Of a stretch of DNA of 64,000 bases, positions 49,201 to 63,001 are shown one piece after another (within the stretch, counting starts at the first letter, position 1; each line of letters starts with the position of its first letter). The stretch is from NCBI RefSeq assembly GCF_036417845.1, contig NC_089980.1, forward strand, positions 58,526,501 through 58,590,500. Reading direction: 5' to 3'. The notes beneath the pieces are model-generated. The model did no database searches and was not told the origin of the DNA. It saw only the letters and a program-made list of their open reading frames with translations. This DNA comes from Apteryx mantelli. Lineage: Eukaryota; Chordata; Aves; Apterygiformes; Apterygidae. The translations under genes were made by a program, and so were the position numbers.

Positions 49201-52200
49201 AACTCAAACAGTACCAAGTATTTGGAAAACTGTACGCCAGCGGTAACAAAAATAATCATTTTGCTAAAGTATTCTTTACCAAGGGTAATACTCAAAGACA
49301 TGCATTGATTAAGGCAAAATCCATGGATGCTGGCCCAGCACTGGAAGGGCTTGTAAGGATGAATGTTGGCTCCATGCCCACTAACTTGGCATTTGAGGTG
49401 ACTAAGCCTGCAGGGCTAAACAGGGCCACCGTGGAGCTGTGTGCGTGTCTCCCTCCACACTGACCTTGCAGGGGGCACAGCCCGGCTGGAGTCAGCGGAG
49501 TCAGTGTAGGAAGTCTTGGGCCATGAGAGATAGGACACCTCCCATATGGGTCGCTTGCTGCATTGCAGCCTGGCTCCCTGCAACCAGGGAAGAGGCATCC
49601 GCACAGGGCTCAGCTCAGCTCAGCAAACAGACCATCTCCGTCTCCCACCAGTGAGGGAAGCCTCAGTCTGGGTCAGCCAGCCCTTCAATTAACTAGCTGT
49701 TCTGCCAAAACCTTCCCAAGAGTGGCTTTTGTAATCCTCTCTGACCACCAACAGAGGGGTAGGTGGGGAAGAAAGAAATATTTCAGTGATGCTGCTCCTC
49801 CCAGCTCCTTAGTCCCCTGCTGTTAGGGGGGGGCAGAAACCTCAACAGGTCACTCACGCAGCCTGGGAGGGAGGTTGGGAGGAATTCCCATGGGCAACTC
49901 CTCGAGGGCATAGAGGCAGGAGAACCCAGTGGGCTTTCGTACCTCTGACTTCGGGGAATAAAACTAAAATATACCTTGTCTCTGCCATGAGAATGAAAGA
50001 GAAGAAACTAAGTTTCACGCTCCCTTCTGCACTCCACTGGGGCACAGATATGACAGCAGAGCCAGCAGCAGAGTGCAAATGTCCATGGCAGAGGCAGAAG
50101 CCAATGGATAAGAGATGGTTTTAGAGGCCACTGGGGAGACAGGTAGTGGAAAGTGAAGAAAATGAAAGCCAAGACTGAGGGATCAGGGAAGAAACCAAGG
50201 AGCTAAAAGCCAAGAAGCTCCAGAAAACATGAGAAGAAACAGGAGAATAAAAACACGGGGGAAAGAAGGAAAAGGATACCCAGAAAAAAGAGGAGGGGAA
50301 AAGGGAGACAGAAGGCAACTGAAAGCAAAACTGGCAAAACAGGCACTGCATAGTCAAGCTCTTCAGAGAAGGGACCATTTTTTGTTAGTTGTGTCTAATA
50401 GGGTCCTAATCATAGACATAGCCATAATAGAGTTGTAGAATAAAAAGGTAAGGGGTAAAACAGATATACAATCCAGAAAAAAGGAAAATTAAAAGGCTGA
50501 GAGAACAGGAAAAGAAAACAAGGGAGGGACATACCAAAGCTGGCTGAACTGTCTTTCTTAATGTTCGATAAAGTTACGCCCTACAGATGCTAGAAATTTA
50601 AGAGGCACAAATGCTTGCATTAGTGCAAAATCCTGTGGAAATGAAAACCATTTTGAGGGAGAAGATGTGATTCATGAGACAGGCATCCAGCATCCTTGGG
50701 GGGGATGTTATGCATGGCTTTAGCATGGCACATCCATCTTTTTGCAGCGTATGCCAGGAACTTTCTCAGGCTCACCTGAAACATCTGTCTCTCATCTACA
50801 AGGCAATCGACATTCTCAGCAAACCCCTGTGTAACCGCCACAGGACATCTGGGGAAGAAAACAGGGCGTGTGGAAAAGAAGGGGCCATGGCCAATGGCAA
50901 CACATAGCAAAGCAAGCGCCCCATGTGACGAGCAATGCTCGGAGTGACGAAAGAGTACGCAAATCTTATCCAAGCTGTTGCTTTGCTCTAAGCCAGCACA
51001 GTCCAAGTGGCAGCCATGGGGCAGACCAGCCCCAGGAGACCATGCCACTTGGCTCACTTCCTTCTGAGGGGAGGCAACTGAGCCCATCTCCTTGGGTGGC
51101 ACAGGCTGCCCCACAGCCGGCCGCCCTCCTGAGCCTTGGCCTGACCTAGCCAAATCCAGCCCACGGTGCAGCACATGGAGGGGCTTAGTACAGCCAGAGG
51201 CAGTGCTCTGAAGAGACACGAGGCCTTGAAATCAGAAGACAGCACAGTTGGGCCAACTCAGTCCCCAGTACAGCTCCGCAACTGGGATGCAGCCCCTGCC
51301 ACTGCCAAGCCTAATCAGTGCACCCTGTGGATCCAGGAAATGTGAGTGATGCCTGCTCAGTGTTTTGCAATAAGTGGAAAAGCCCTCAAGTCACCTGCTC
51401 ATGTTGCTACTGACCTGCAGACTGGTGTAGCAGCAACAGCCACTTAGTGAACTTAAAGTAAGAAAGGCTGTGTGTGAATATGCCATGGCTCTGAAAACTC
51501 TGTCACAAAAAATTGTTCCCAACATCTAATTTAGGTTCTAAAAAGCCTTTTGCTGGTGTGTGTGCACACATGGATATGTACAGAGCAAGACTGAAATGCT
51601 GCTCCCTGCCCTTCTGTCCCCTCTCCCATGCTATACACACACACACACAGAGGCCGGCTGCGCTCCCAGCACAAGGACCAGCGCAGGGGAGGAAGAGGAG
51701 GCCAGGCTGTTCACAAAGTTTTGCACTGCCAGAGCCAGCTGTGGGAGTCACTGGATGGCTCCATCTAGAGCAGCCTGCAAAGATGAGTCGGCTGCACAGG
51801 CGAGGGCCAAGGACCGCCCTGCCGCGCTGGGGACAGGGGTGCCAGCACCAGAGGGATGTGTCCCCTGCAGACCTGGAGGCAAGGCAGGAGGGACCCCTGT
51901 ACTAGTGAAGGTAGCGCTCAGCTCTTTTAGCACTGTCTCTAGCTCATCAGCACTGCATTTCTGAATGTCTCCCGCAGCGTGCTCAGCAGCGTTGGCTCCA
52001 TTTACAAGCCACCTTTAAATTAAACAGAGGCATAAAAAAAGCCATTGATAACCATGAAGCCTAAAGTACAGGCCAAAATATGCAAACAGTTCAAATGCAC
52101 TTAAGCCACATAATGGCTGAGCAATTGAAACAGAAAAGGAACATGTATGAACGTGACCAAAGAAGGTAAAAAACTTTTTTGAGTGCTGTTTGTTGCGGAT

Positions 52201-54184
52201 GGAAGAAACTCTCTATTAGGCAACTGAGCATGTGAAAACCTTGAGCTAGTTAACAATATGCACAACATTACATATACACTGGAGGGAGTGTGGTCTGGGC
52301 ATTAACACAGTTCAAGCAAGTGCCCTTTCATGTATTTCCCAGGAGCCTGCACAAATACTTGAATTTGTATGAGAACTTCAGACTGTTCTGTAGGAAAAGA
52401 GAGGGCACAAGGGAGCCAGATGGCTGGGCTGACCCATGACTGCTGTTCCCAGATGAAGCAGGAACAGATCTGGTGGAGGCAGGGAAAAGTAAGTTGTAGG
52501 CAGGTCACTCCATGCTCTGGATATCTGCTTTCCTTCTCCCACCACTGAAAAATGTAAGTTTTTCAGCTGAGAGTCCACCTTTCCCTTTAACTTATACAAT
52601 CCTTTGCATAATGAGGTCCTAGCCTCAGGCCTTCAGGTACCACTGCGGAGAAAAGACAGAAGTAAGAAAGATACTGTGCCTCCACATGAAAGAAGACTTT
52701 AGAAGATAGGGTGCCGGTGCCCCAAACTGCACCACCACAAGAGATGCAATGCAATGTCTCCATTTCCTCCCTGTTATTTCTCTCCTCTCCCACTCCGACT
52801 TCCCAGCACACTGGAAACCCCAGTGCCACATCACTCGCCTTTTGGTTAGAGACCTGGGCAAGGTCTTTGGATGGCCTGGCTGGCTGGATTACACAGGACT
52901 TAGTATCACGCCTTTGACCCAAGAGCAGAAAGTCACAGGAGCGAATGGCACAGGGGGCAGAGGAGCAATGGCAGCTTGAGTGGGCAAGGCGGCCAGCTAG
53001 ACTAGCAGCATCACAACCACCCCACTGTGGTCTGGGCCTGAACCTGGAGGGCTGTTGCTATGAGGAGCTCCGTACTGCCACAGCAGTGCTGCAGTCTGCA
53101 GCTAAATCAGGACTAGCACAACGAGATGGCCTGACCTGCAACCACGCTTTGCAGCAAGGCCATCGCCTGCAGCCCCCAGCTCTGTTGCTGCTCTCACAAC
53201 AGTCTCTGCTCTTCCAGCACATCGGTAAATAACCACACGCAACCCACATAACCGATGCAACAGACCAGGGCTGAACTGCCCCTCTCTGCCCTGGGTTTGG
53301 GGGGCTTTTTGTTACAGAGCTGCCCTTACATAGCTGTGGTCCTCCCTGCAGGAGGGCCCGGGGTGCTGCAGGAGGCCGTCCCAGGGAGCAGTGGGTTTCC
53401 GCACACCTCCCTCTGCAGAGCCATAGGGTCTCTGGCAACAGGAGGCCGGTTCTGATGTCTCTCCTTCATTTCGAATCCTTTGTTTACAAAACTCTGTAAG
53501 AAAACCCCGAGGCAACGGATTGAAACTCTGACACTGGGGAGGGAGTTATTCATCTTCCACGGCTGGTAATTCTGCCCACCAGCCTACGCTGCTCTGTGTC
53601 AACAGCATCAAAGACATGCAGCAGAGCTGAAAGGCTCAGCGCAGACACCTGGTCTTTCCTACAGGTGCTAAAGACTTGTAGCATATGGTGTAAATATGCC
53701 TACAGGAAGGTAACTGTGACAGGGACAATGGCTAGCAAACACATGTGCCTTAAGGCAGCCTCTGCTATTATTCCATTGCTACAGAAGTGAAATAACAACA
53801 CCATTTTTATTGCAATACTGGAATCCAACAGTATTTTCCACCTCAAATGCTGGAATGCTGCACATGACACCCATTTGCAAGGCAACAGTCCCTGAATGCT
53901 GGGGCCTCTCTTTGGTTTTGTGGTCTCTGCTACTACTGCAAGCAAATGGACAAGGCAAAAAAGAGAAGACAAAAGACAACCAAAACACTGCTGAAAAATA
54001 TCAGATAGTAACTCTTAGGACTAACCCTAGGTATCAAAGCAGTTGGCAGCTCTATTCTGAAAACACGAGCCATTTTGTGAGTGTAACAGCATTGCACTTC
54101 ATAATCGCTTCCATATTTGGCTTTATTGGCTTATTGTGCAGAGCCATTAGAATCAGGATTGTCTCTTATGAAGCTGCTAATGGC
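46266..54184. other. Non-coding DNA, no gene seen
   Basis: Bases 46560-47170 are pyrimidine-rich and give several open frames; no family is assigned. A 199-codon open minus frame at 51219-50620 begins with GTG and shows no domain. A purine-rich stretch lies at 50130-50330. No RNA gene is recognised. Confidence 0.55.
51641..51652. repeat. Short (AC)n microsatellite
   Basis: About six to seven AC units next to a GC-rich segment. Confidence 0.8.
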
Positions 54185-54260
54185 ATGCAAATTGCATGAA
54201 AGATTTCTCTGCATCAATAGAAAACAACCTAGTAAAAAGTTCTTGCATAAAAATTTGCAT
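54185..54260. promoter_or_regulatory. Octamer/POU motif cluster
   Basis: ATGCAAAT at 54185-54192 overlaps ATTGCAT, forming the near-palindrome ATGCAAATTGCAT (54185-54197). The exact reverse octamer ATTTGCAT is at 54253-54260, and TTGCATAA at 54244-54251 adds another half-site. The upstream 54095-54180 is AT-balanced and free of simple repeats, which is typical of conserved non-coding elements. Enhancer activity is inference. Confidence 0.3.
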
Positions 54261-56115
54261 AAAAATCTGCTACAAAAGAAATACTTTTAAAGTAGCAAAA
54301 GTCCTGTATGACTGAGGAAGAAATACATGTACAAAATACAAATGAACATCAGTTTTGAAATCAAAGGTCGCCTATCTTGAAGTTGCTCAGATCCCAAAGA
54401 ATGGATGTGCTCTATCTACTTAGATATAGGGAAGAAGTGGATCATACAATACCGTGGTTAGAGCCAAGCAAAAAAGGCTGATGAATATTTAATGCAGTGA
54501 AAAGTGCAGCTTCAGGCTGACCAAACCTGAATTTTTGCTGAATTCAGTGAAGAGCTGTTGCCAAAATACATATATTTGAATAAAATTAATGGTCTAAGCA
54601 GCCAGTTCTATGTGATGCACTTCTACTTTTCATGCTGGAGTGATGTTTTGAGACTAAAATTTGACCTTTAGTAAGGTAAAAACACTCAAATTATCATGAA
54701 GTATTTAGTAGCGAGTCAAGAGAAATGCTGTGTTTAATCTGCCGTGTTATTTTGTTTGGCTTGTTTTTTGGGGGCGTGAGAAAAATAAAACCTTTTTGTC
54801 TTGGATCAGCACTTTCTTCCTCTCACATTAAAAAGAAGACAAGGAAAAAGAAACATTCTCTGATCACCATCTCCAGTCAAGACAAGAGACAGGTGAATCC
54901 ACAAAAACAATAGGAGAGTCCTCCCCCAAATTCATGCCACATTTGAATTACAGATGAAGTTGCATGGGGGTATGGTATTCTGTGCCCACGTGGGAAGTCC
55001 CAAGTCCGGGAACCGTGGCCAACCCATGTGGACGTGCCCTGCATGAACCAATACTGTGCCATTAGTGGCTTTCCATCACTAATTCTGACACTGCCTGGGG
55101 GATCATCGCTGAGGAGTGAGACACTGGGATGAAGGGGATTACTAAACTGGACTGAAAGGCTGGCAAAAGGAACAGCAGACAGACCACGGCCTCAGGACAG
55201 CAACCAAATCACTGTTGACGCCAGTGCAGCTGTGATTGCAGCCCGCTGTTTCCAGTGAGCAGAGTAACCAGTGTGCAGCTAGGATGAGCCTCTTGTTGCT
55301 ATTTAGCACGTGCCCCCAGCACAGCCACACTGCTCAGCACACATGGTGTAAGCCCTGCTTCCACTAGTGGCAGAGCCCCCGGACCTGCCCCAGACCTGCT
55401 CTTTAGTCTCCGGGCCCTGCGCAGCTGCCAGTTCCCGGCACCACGGCGGTGGGACGCACAAGGCACAGCAAAGGGACTGGGGCCACTGAGCAGAAGACCG
55501 TGACAGGGGGCATTCCCCATTTGCACACGCATTGGGAGGATCCTGAAGCCAGCAAGGACGGTCAGTCCAGTTCTCAGAGGAGAAGGTGGAGGCATCAAGG
55601 GCCAAAGAGCTAAGGAGCAGCAGCAGGGCTAGATCCACGGCCCTGCAGCAGCCAGCTCCATGGCAGCCTGGGCTGCCCTGTGGACAGGATCGCAGTGCTG
55701 CTCAGGTGAACGTCCTTCGACTCGTTTCAGTGGACATGGGCTGCCTTAGGGACACCTGCTATTCAAAGCCTCGAAGACAGAGGAGAAAAGCAGCATTACT
55801 GGAATTCCTTTCCCTTTTCCGCCCAAAACACCTCTAGGCAACAGGAGCCAAGCGTTGCCCTCAGGAGACTGCAGCCTGGGACACTACTTTGTCTCAAGCA
55901 CAAACGACTAGGCTTTTCCTGAAATAACATTGATCTCTTGCTTTGCCACCTGCTGGGCTAACTGATATACATGGAGGAGCCTAAATAAAGAAATGCAAAA
56001 CTCATTGCCCAAGCTTTTCCTCACCAGTATCTGCATTCTTTTGCATTCATTAAAAAACAAACAAACCTGTTTCCTGATAGCTAAGATAGCAGGGAGAAAA
56101 ATCTCAGGGTTTTTT

Positions 56116-56131
56116 TGTTGTTGTTGTTGTT
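56116..56131. repeat. (GTT)5 microsatellite
   Basis: GTT units flanked by T-runs on both sides. Confidence 0.85.
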
Positions 56132-59100
56132 TGGTTTTTTTGCAGTTGCAAAAGGCACTCAAATATTACAGAGAGAAGCACCTCTAGAGGACTAGATATA
56201 GAGATTAGTCTATCTGGTAATAGAAGGAGATTATGGGAATGCAGAACAAACAAGAAACCCACTATCTCCATCTCTCAGGGATGGGAGGAGGGAGAGAAGG
56301 ATGGGAAAAGAAAAAAGCATCAGCTTCGCTCTGTCAGCCAGATCCTAGAGAGAGAACCAGAATATTCTCAGTCTCACCCAGAGAGCAGCCACGGATGGAC
56401 AGGGCAGATGTAGGGCAGAAGAGCTGAGACACAGTTCCACTTTTTACAGCAAGTATTAGGTGTCTTTGAGAGAGCTAAAAGAAACAACAATTTCAAAACT
56501 AGTATAGAAATTGACAGAAAATAGCAAAAAATAACTTCAGATTATAGGGGTATAAAGATAGAACTGGAAGCTGAAATGCTCCTTGGCATAGACCTAGCAA
56601 TCGGCAGGAAGTGCCTCATATCCTGTTCTTTGTATTGTTCTCTGAACTTGTCTGGTGGCTGGGAAAGTTTCTTCCAGCAATTTACCCCATCCTTACCCTG
56701 CAGCTGGCTGGCCTGCGAGCGTTTATTCACTTCCCCAGGCATTTCTCTTACTGTCATGCTCTTGTTGCACCAAAGGGATTCACTGGACTTGGGGAGGGGG
56801 GCAGTTGCAGCCTGCTCACTGCCAGAGAAAACTTACATACCAACATTTTTTAACCACAGGGAATAGTGGCCACAAGTGCGTGGGTAAGTGTGCTCTCAGC
56901 TGAGGTACAGGTGGACTTAGGAGGCATTACAGCTGCCTTCCGAGAGATGAGATGCATTTCAGTGCTGTTCCATTATATACAAAGCTGCCTTCCCTGCCTC
57001 TCAACACAACATAAAAATCTTAGCACAAAGAGCCGTGGGTTTAGATGTGTAATTGGATCAAATTGTGTGTAATGACCCTGTTTGGTCTATTGTGCCTTTG
57101 TTTTCCACCACAGTTTGCACCAGAGCAGGTACCGTGTTTACACTTCAGTCAGGGTGACCTGACTTCTAGCCATGCTGGTCTTATTCTTCTCTAAATGGAA
57201 AGTGCATGTCCTTTGCAGAGGGCTGAAGTCCACTTTCGGGCAGAGGGCTGCCCCATGCTGCAGGTGAACAAGCCTTCTGCCTGCACATGCTCTGCTCAGC
57301 CCTTCAGGACAAGGCTGGATTTCATTGCCAGAAGCTATAGATGATTGCTAAAGTGCTGAGATAAATACAGCTAATGGTTTGGTGGACCAGAGGGTTCAAG
57401 AGAATGGTATGCAGGCAGCAGAGCTTTAACCCGAAGGTTACAATTAAACCTAGCCTGAGGCTAGCTGTTTAAGTAAAGCAAGTCTTGTTTAACTACAGGA
57501 AAGAACATTATGTAATAGAAATCTGATTGCGTTGAACAATACCAAATGTAAAGGCTATAGTTTATGGATTAACAACAAGAACTTATGCTATGACCTGGAA
57601 ACTCATTGTCTGGAACTGACTGAAAGTGAAAAGGGCACACTGGTAGTTAATGATTTGGGGCACCAATGGGATGCGTGTATGGAAAGACAAGCGCACTCCC
57701 AGGAGAGTACGTCTGGCATAGAAAGTAAAATCCCAAAGCCACCATACAGGTCACTTGGCATAACCACAACAGGAACGCAACCTGTGCGATGTGTAAGCTG
57801 TCCCCAGGACGGTGGCCTCAGAGCTGCTCTCGCACAGAGAAAAGTACCAGGCTGCTGAGGGTGATGGGACGGAGGGGAGTCTCCCACGGAACACCAGGCA
57901 AAAGTTTCATCAAAGGCTGAGGGTGAGCATCTCTGATGCTGCAAATATCTGTGGTCATCAACATCGTGGAAGGGAGGGAGCTTCCCAAACTGGATAAAAT
58001 TTCTCTATATGTCACAAGAGAAACTGGATTCGCTTATGGATATAGTGTAAAAGGTTTCTACCTGGCAGAACAGTGAGGTTCTGAAAAGCTAGCTTTGTGG
58101 CAGCCAGGCTGGATCAGGACAAGAGCAGTCTGAGGCCGGGAGAAGCCAGGATTCAAAGGGCATCCTTCTTGATTTGGTCAGCCTATGGAAAAAATAGAAG
58201 CTGAATGGAAAAGTTGTGTAGCCATTTGAACTGGTAAAAAAAAAAATCCATGTTATATGCTATTGGAACTCTTCTAGCACTGGAAGTAGCCAGCCTTTGA
58301 TCTCATGCTTTTAATGCACTCAATAAAAGACACGATAGCTGCAAATCCTCTCTTACATTATTGCTTACTTGGCTTAAAGACACATAGTGCTGTCAAGGAC
58401 ATCTCCTGATGGTTACAAGAGGAAAAGAAGAGTGAAAGAAAATGAATGATTTCATGGCAAAGACTACCAAATGCCGTGAAGGGCAGGCAGACAGGAAACA
58501 TTGATGCTAGGTGCAAAGAGAACTTACACTCCCTGTCCTGTGGGCCTTATACTCTGTCCTTTGTCACAACTTGACATATCCCCTACAGCACTACATAAAT
58601 TGCAAGTAATTTAAAAATACAACTAATTACTTTGGAGAGATGTTTAAGCACCCAAATGTTCAGTAGCTACAGGACACTTACCAATGCTAAAGGCAAATTA
58701 AGATGTAATTCAAGAGCAGAACATCTCCCCACAGGTGCCCACGCCATTGGTGCTGGGGGAGCCTGCTCAATGTGAATTGCCAGTGGGACTCTTAGCATTT
58801 AGTATTCATATTGCCAGGGCCCCTGGAGCCCAGGGTGCTTAGAGCAAGAGCCTCTTGCACGAAACACTGTCTCTGAAGAACAGCAAGCGGGTTTCTGCCT
58901 CAGCTGCCTGATAACTGAAAGTGGCAGGCCTTACCTACACAGCTTAGCCTTTTAAATGTTTCATGTGCTGAAGGGATTTACAGAGGAGCAAAGCAGAAAT
59001 ATTCCCTCCGTAGAGAACACCTGCAAGATTATTCAGCTGCCCAGAGGGGTTTTGCAAGGGGACAGAAACTGAAAGTATTTTGGGCTTCCTTCCTCAGAGG

Positions 59101-62100
59101 AGCAGCAGGGGAACGATTTGGCGCTCCCCAAGGGGCTGGGGTGCAGCAAGAGCTGCCGTGATGACCACCTTGCCTCCCCACAGAAAAAACGGGGCTTGAG
59201 TGTGCTGAGAGCGGTACAGCCATCGCCCCAGAGTCGGCACTGGGGCCAACCCTGCCAGCGGTGCCCCGGTCATGGGCCGGGGGTCCCCAGCAGCCGAATT
59301 GGGGCTCAGCTGTGGGGCACCGCGGTGGCTGGGAGACCGCATCCCTCAGCGGGCTGGTTTCGAGGCACCAGAAATCCCTGTGTGGCCCCGCGGGCTGCCG
59401 CAGCCGGCTGCTTTCTCTGCATAACCTGCGCCCCGTTCCCTGGCATGGAGGTAGATCCACAAGAAACAGCAGCTGTGAGCTCCCTTAATATTTGAACAGT
59501 GAGGCAGAATATACCACGCAGCCCAGGCACCATTTCTCAGGAGCTGCGAGGCAATATGGAAAGAAAAGATGAAAATAACGTTGTTGTGACAGGGCTTTCA
59601 AACACAGGAGTAATTCAGAGGATGCCTCCTGCCACACAGGAAAAAGGGAAAAACGCACGTGAGGAGAATATTTCACAGCCCGTGGTGTGGACGGCCTCTG
59701 TTTAATAAGTACCTGGCTGTAGAGAGAGGGGCTACACTTACAGGAACCAGCAGCAAAGGCAGCACAAAAAAGGTGACCAGCCAAGAAACCCGACAATTAA
59801 TTTTTTGTGTAGGATGTGTGAGAAAACTCTCCCTTTCCTGTGGCACATTACCATGGGCAACAGAGAGCTGCCCGCAGCTGCAGGCCCCCTCCGACACCGC
59901 AGCTGATCTGAATAGACGGAGGCAGACACTGCTGTCACAGAAATGCTGCCGAAAATCCAGATGTATGTGGGGTTACGCTGGATTTATTGGCAAATCCTGT
60001 GTGAGATCAGAATCAGGCCAGCATAGCCCTTCTTAGTTCATTTGGTTTTTATGATCTAATTTCCTTACTTTAACTCTTTTTTTTCTCCCCCAGCATCTTG
60101 AAAGGAAACAAAGAAATGAGCTAACGTGCCAGCGTCTTAGACTCCTTTAAAGGATCTCTGTTTAATGTTTGCTCCCTAACCTGCTTTCCTTGCTGTAAAG
60201 TCTCTCCATTACAGTGATTTAATATGCATGCTGAAACAAGTTGCCAATTACACTGGTGTTAATGATAAGTGACTCCAAAGAGATTGCCCTAAGAGCAGAA
60301 TCTGGCTCTTCTTAGCAAAGAGGTTGCTGCGCCAGCTCTGAGCCAAACAATAACCTCATGACTTAAAGCATCTCAGCCATTTTAAGTGTTTTGTTCCCTA
60401 ACTGCAGAACAGCACTGAGCAGGGGTAGCCCGGGAGCAGCCCTCTGCAAACCACATGTTTCTGCAGCAAGATCCACACCTGCCCCGATCATTAGGAAACA
60501 GCTCCTGGGGCTTTTCCGGGGTGACTCGAGGCTGCAGAAACCCTCTCTGAGGGACTCTGGCACCTTTTGTGCCTGGAGGCAGACACGATGCTGGCAGAGG
60601 CAGGGGAGAAGAGCACAGCGTCTAACTCTTCTTGGGCTGGTCAATCCCTCCAAGCCGCCTTTATCTCAGCCCTGTGAAATGATGCTCTTGCAGGTGGTTC
60701 CCCCACAGTCTTGGAGTGGGCCCTGGTTGGGGGGGCTGGCATGGGCTGTAGCAACAGTTAGGGTGTGAGGTCCATGCAGGCTGGACCTTTACTGCTGCCT
60801 GGGCTCCCACCAGCAGAGCTGGGCTGTGGGCTGTGTGCACTCCTGTGCTAGCAGAAGCTCACAAAGGACCCAGAGCCAGACCAGCAAAACTTCACGTTTA
60901 CCGAAAGGCCCTGGATAAGCTTTGGATGGTGACTTCAGGAGAGCAATAGTGTGTGGCTTTTTGACCAAAGGCACACTGCATCCATCTAGTTTACTGGTCT
61001 TCTTCTGATTTAGACCTAGCTTTGAATGGCAAGGTGAGGGATTCTCATGAGGTGAAATTTTTACAGCTAAACCACATTTTGTGACAAGCTTCCAGCTTGT
61101 CTAAGATCCCCCTGTCAAGTTCTATTTTTCAGGCTTTTTGTGCAAGAAAGATACTTAATGGAGGAGCCTCTCTAATGTGAGCACAAGCAAGGAGTACAGA
61201 AGACACAACATGCAATCCATAAATAGAGACACTTTAGAGGCTTGTTAAACATTCACGCTTTTTGCATAATTGATGACTTTCCATAATAGATATGGATGAT
61301 AAACAGCTTTAAATAAAATGAAAATTTATCAGTGTCATATCATTTATCAGCATTATGTTAAACTGGAAAGTATGGGGAAAATATTATCGTGACTCAAATG
61401 AAAACACTCGGCAAATATCACAGAAGAAAGAATAATTTGGAGGGCTGCATCTCTGCGTTCATGAGGATTTATAATGGGACCACCAACAACAAAGAACCAG
61501 CAACAGAAGCTCAGAGCCAAAGAAAGAGTTGTAGCATCCAAATGCAAACCCCTGGGTTGAAGAGGGAATGGATGAAATGTAGGGCACAGGCTGCACCAGA
61601 GATGAGAACAGGCAGCACAGCAGCCCCTCAGACCTTAAAGTCTGTCTGCATGTCCACCCTGCGGGGTATACTGTATGAGGAGAGGGAGGAACAACAGGCA
61701 GGCTCTAGCACAAGCTCTCGCTTGTCTCCTGTCACAGTACATTCACTGTTGGTCCGAGGACACCTTCTCTGCTGCTCCCAAGGGCTGACAGCAAGTCAGT
61801 TCTCCAGGGTGGGTCATACCATTTAGTGCTAGTCCTCTCTAAAGTAGGCAAGTAAGACTAAACAAATCTTCTAGGCTCCTGCCATACTCTGTGGAAAGGG
61901 AGATCTGCAGATCTGTCCCACTTACCTTACCTGAGTCACACTTTGCAAGATGCCTCCTCTTCATCCCCCATCAGAAGAGCCAGAATGATTAGCTTGCATC
62001 GCTCATGTAACTTCCAGGCTTCTGTGGCTAGCTGAGATGAATCCCACCTCTGAGAAAAACAGGGTTTTCTCAAGGGATTTTAAGTCACTGCAAATTACTT

Positions 62101-62740
62101 CAAAATAGGGATGCTCCTGTGTCAGGAAGGTAAACAAAATTTCTTGCTTATAATGGCAATGGGAGTCATGAGGCACTTTAATGTCTTGGCCACAGACTGC
62201 TGAGGAATCTTCTGTGCTCTGAAACTTTACATTCCCCATGATTTTTCAAAAATAATTGACAGAGGCTCAGAAGGTCATCTAATTCTCTCAGGGTCCACCC
62301 TACCGCAGTGTGCTTGTGCAGATAGGTTTGATTTTTCCAAGTATTCCCCTATCAGCTTTTTACTGATATCTTTGCTGACAAGGTCAGTCAAAAGACAGAC
62401 CAACCAACCAAACATAACAAACATTCTTTTGAAAAAGTTTAGGAACCATTACAAAATCGAATGTGTTTTTTACTTGCCTGCAGCATTTTAAACCTGTGGA
62501 TGGAAATCAAAGCTTTCTTGTCACTTGAAATACACACTGTGCTTGTGAAACGAGGGATAATAAGCGCTTTCTCTAGCCAAAGGCCAGACAGACTGCAAAC
62601 AGCAACCCAGTGAGCTACTTCTCCAGGATATCTCAGCTCTGTCAATGGGAGAGGGTGGCTCAGCCTCCCGGACACGTCCGCAGCTGCGTAAGCTGTCAGA
62701 ACGGCTCCTGCTCTTCCCCTTTGACTTCAGAGGCGCTATT

Positions 62741-62758
62741 TCAGCTTATATAAGCTGT
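62741..62758. promoter_or_regulatory. 16-base palindrome containing TATATAA
   Basis: CAGCTTATATAAGCTG (62742-62757) is a perfect palindrome with a TATA-like core. It precedes a C-run (62770-62781) and GC-richer DNA, so it could be a core promoter or a palindromic protein site. No gene is recognised downstream. Confidence 0.2.
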
Positions 62759-62769
62759 GAGCCTGCCAA

Positions 62770-62781
62770 CCCCCCCCCCCC
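62770..62781. repeat. (C)12 homopolymer
   Basis: Twelve consecutive C, 13 bases after the TATA-containing palindrome. Confidence 0.9.
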
Positions 62782-62969
62782 AGCGCTCAGAGCAGGGCTC
62801 CTCCGCGAAGGCAAAGAGCACAGCAGCAAAGCTTTTACTGCCCAGCCCCAGTATGAGACTGGGACTGATATTACGAGAATAAAAGCTATTTATACTTGGA
62901 GGCAACAGGAGTTACCATCAATCAGCATGGCTTTAATAGAGAGCAAAGCATCCCAGAGAAACTTCTGTT

Positions 62970-63001
62970 GCTCTCGCTCTCTCTCTCGCTCTCTCTCTCC
63001 C
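62970..63001. repeat. Impure (CT)n microsatellite
   Basis: CT units interrupted twice by CG. Confidence 0.9.

Noticed and set aside
50620..51219. A 199-codon minus open frame
   Set aside because: It starts with GTG; one such frame is expected by chance in 64 kb, and nothing in it resembles a known domain.
60070..60093. A strong acceptor-like signal as the start of an exon
   Set aside because: No donor, frame or partner exon could be defined around it.
62265..62310. A short match to the minus-oriented CR1 3' end
   Set aside because: Fewer than 20 bases match, too little to separate from chance.
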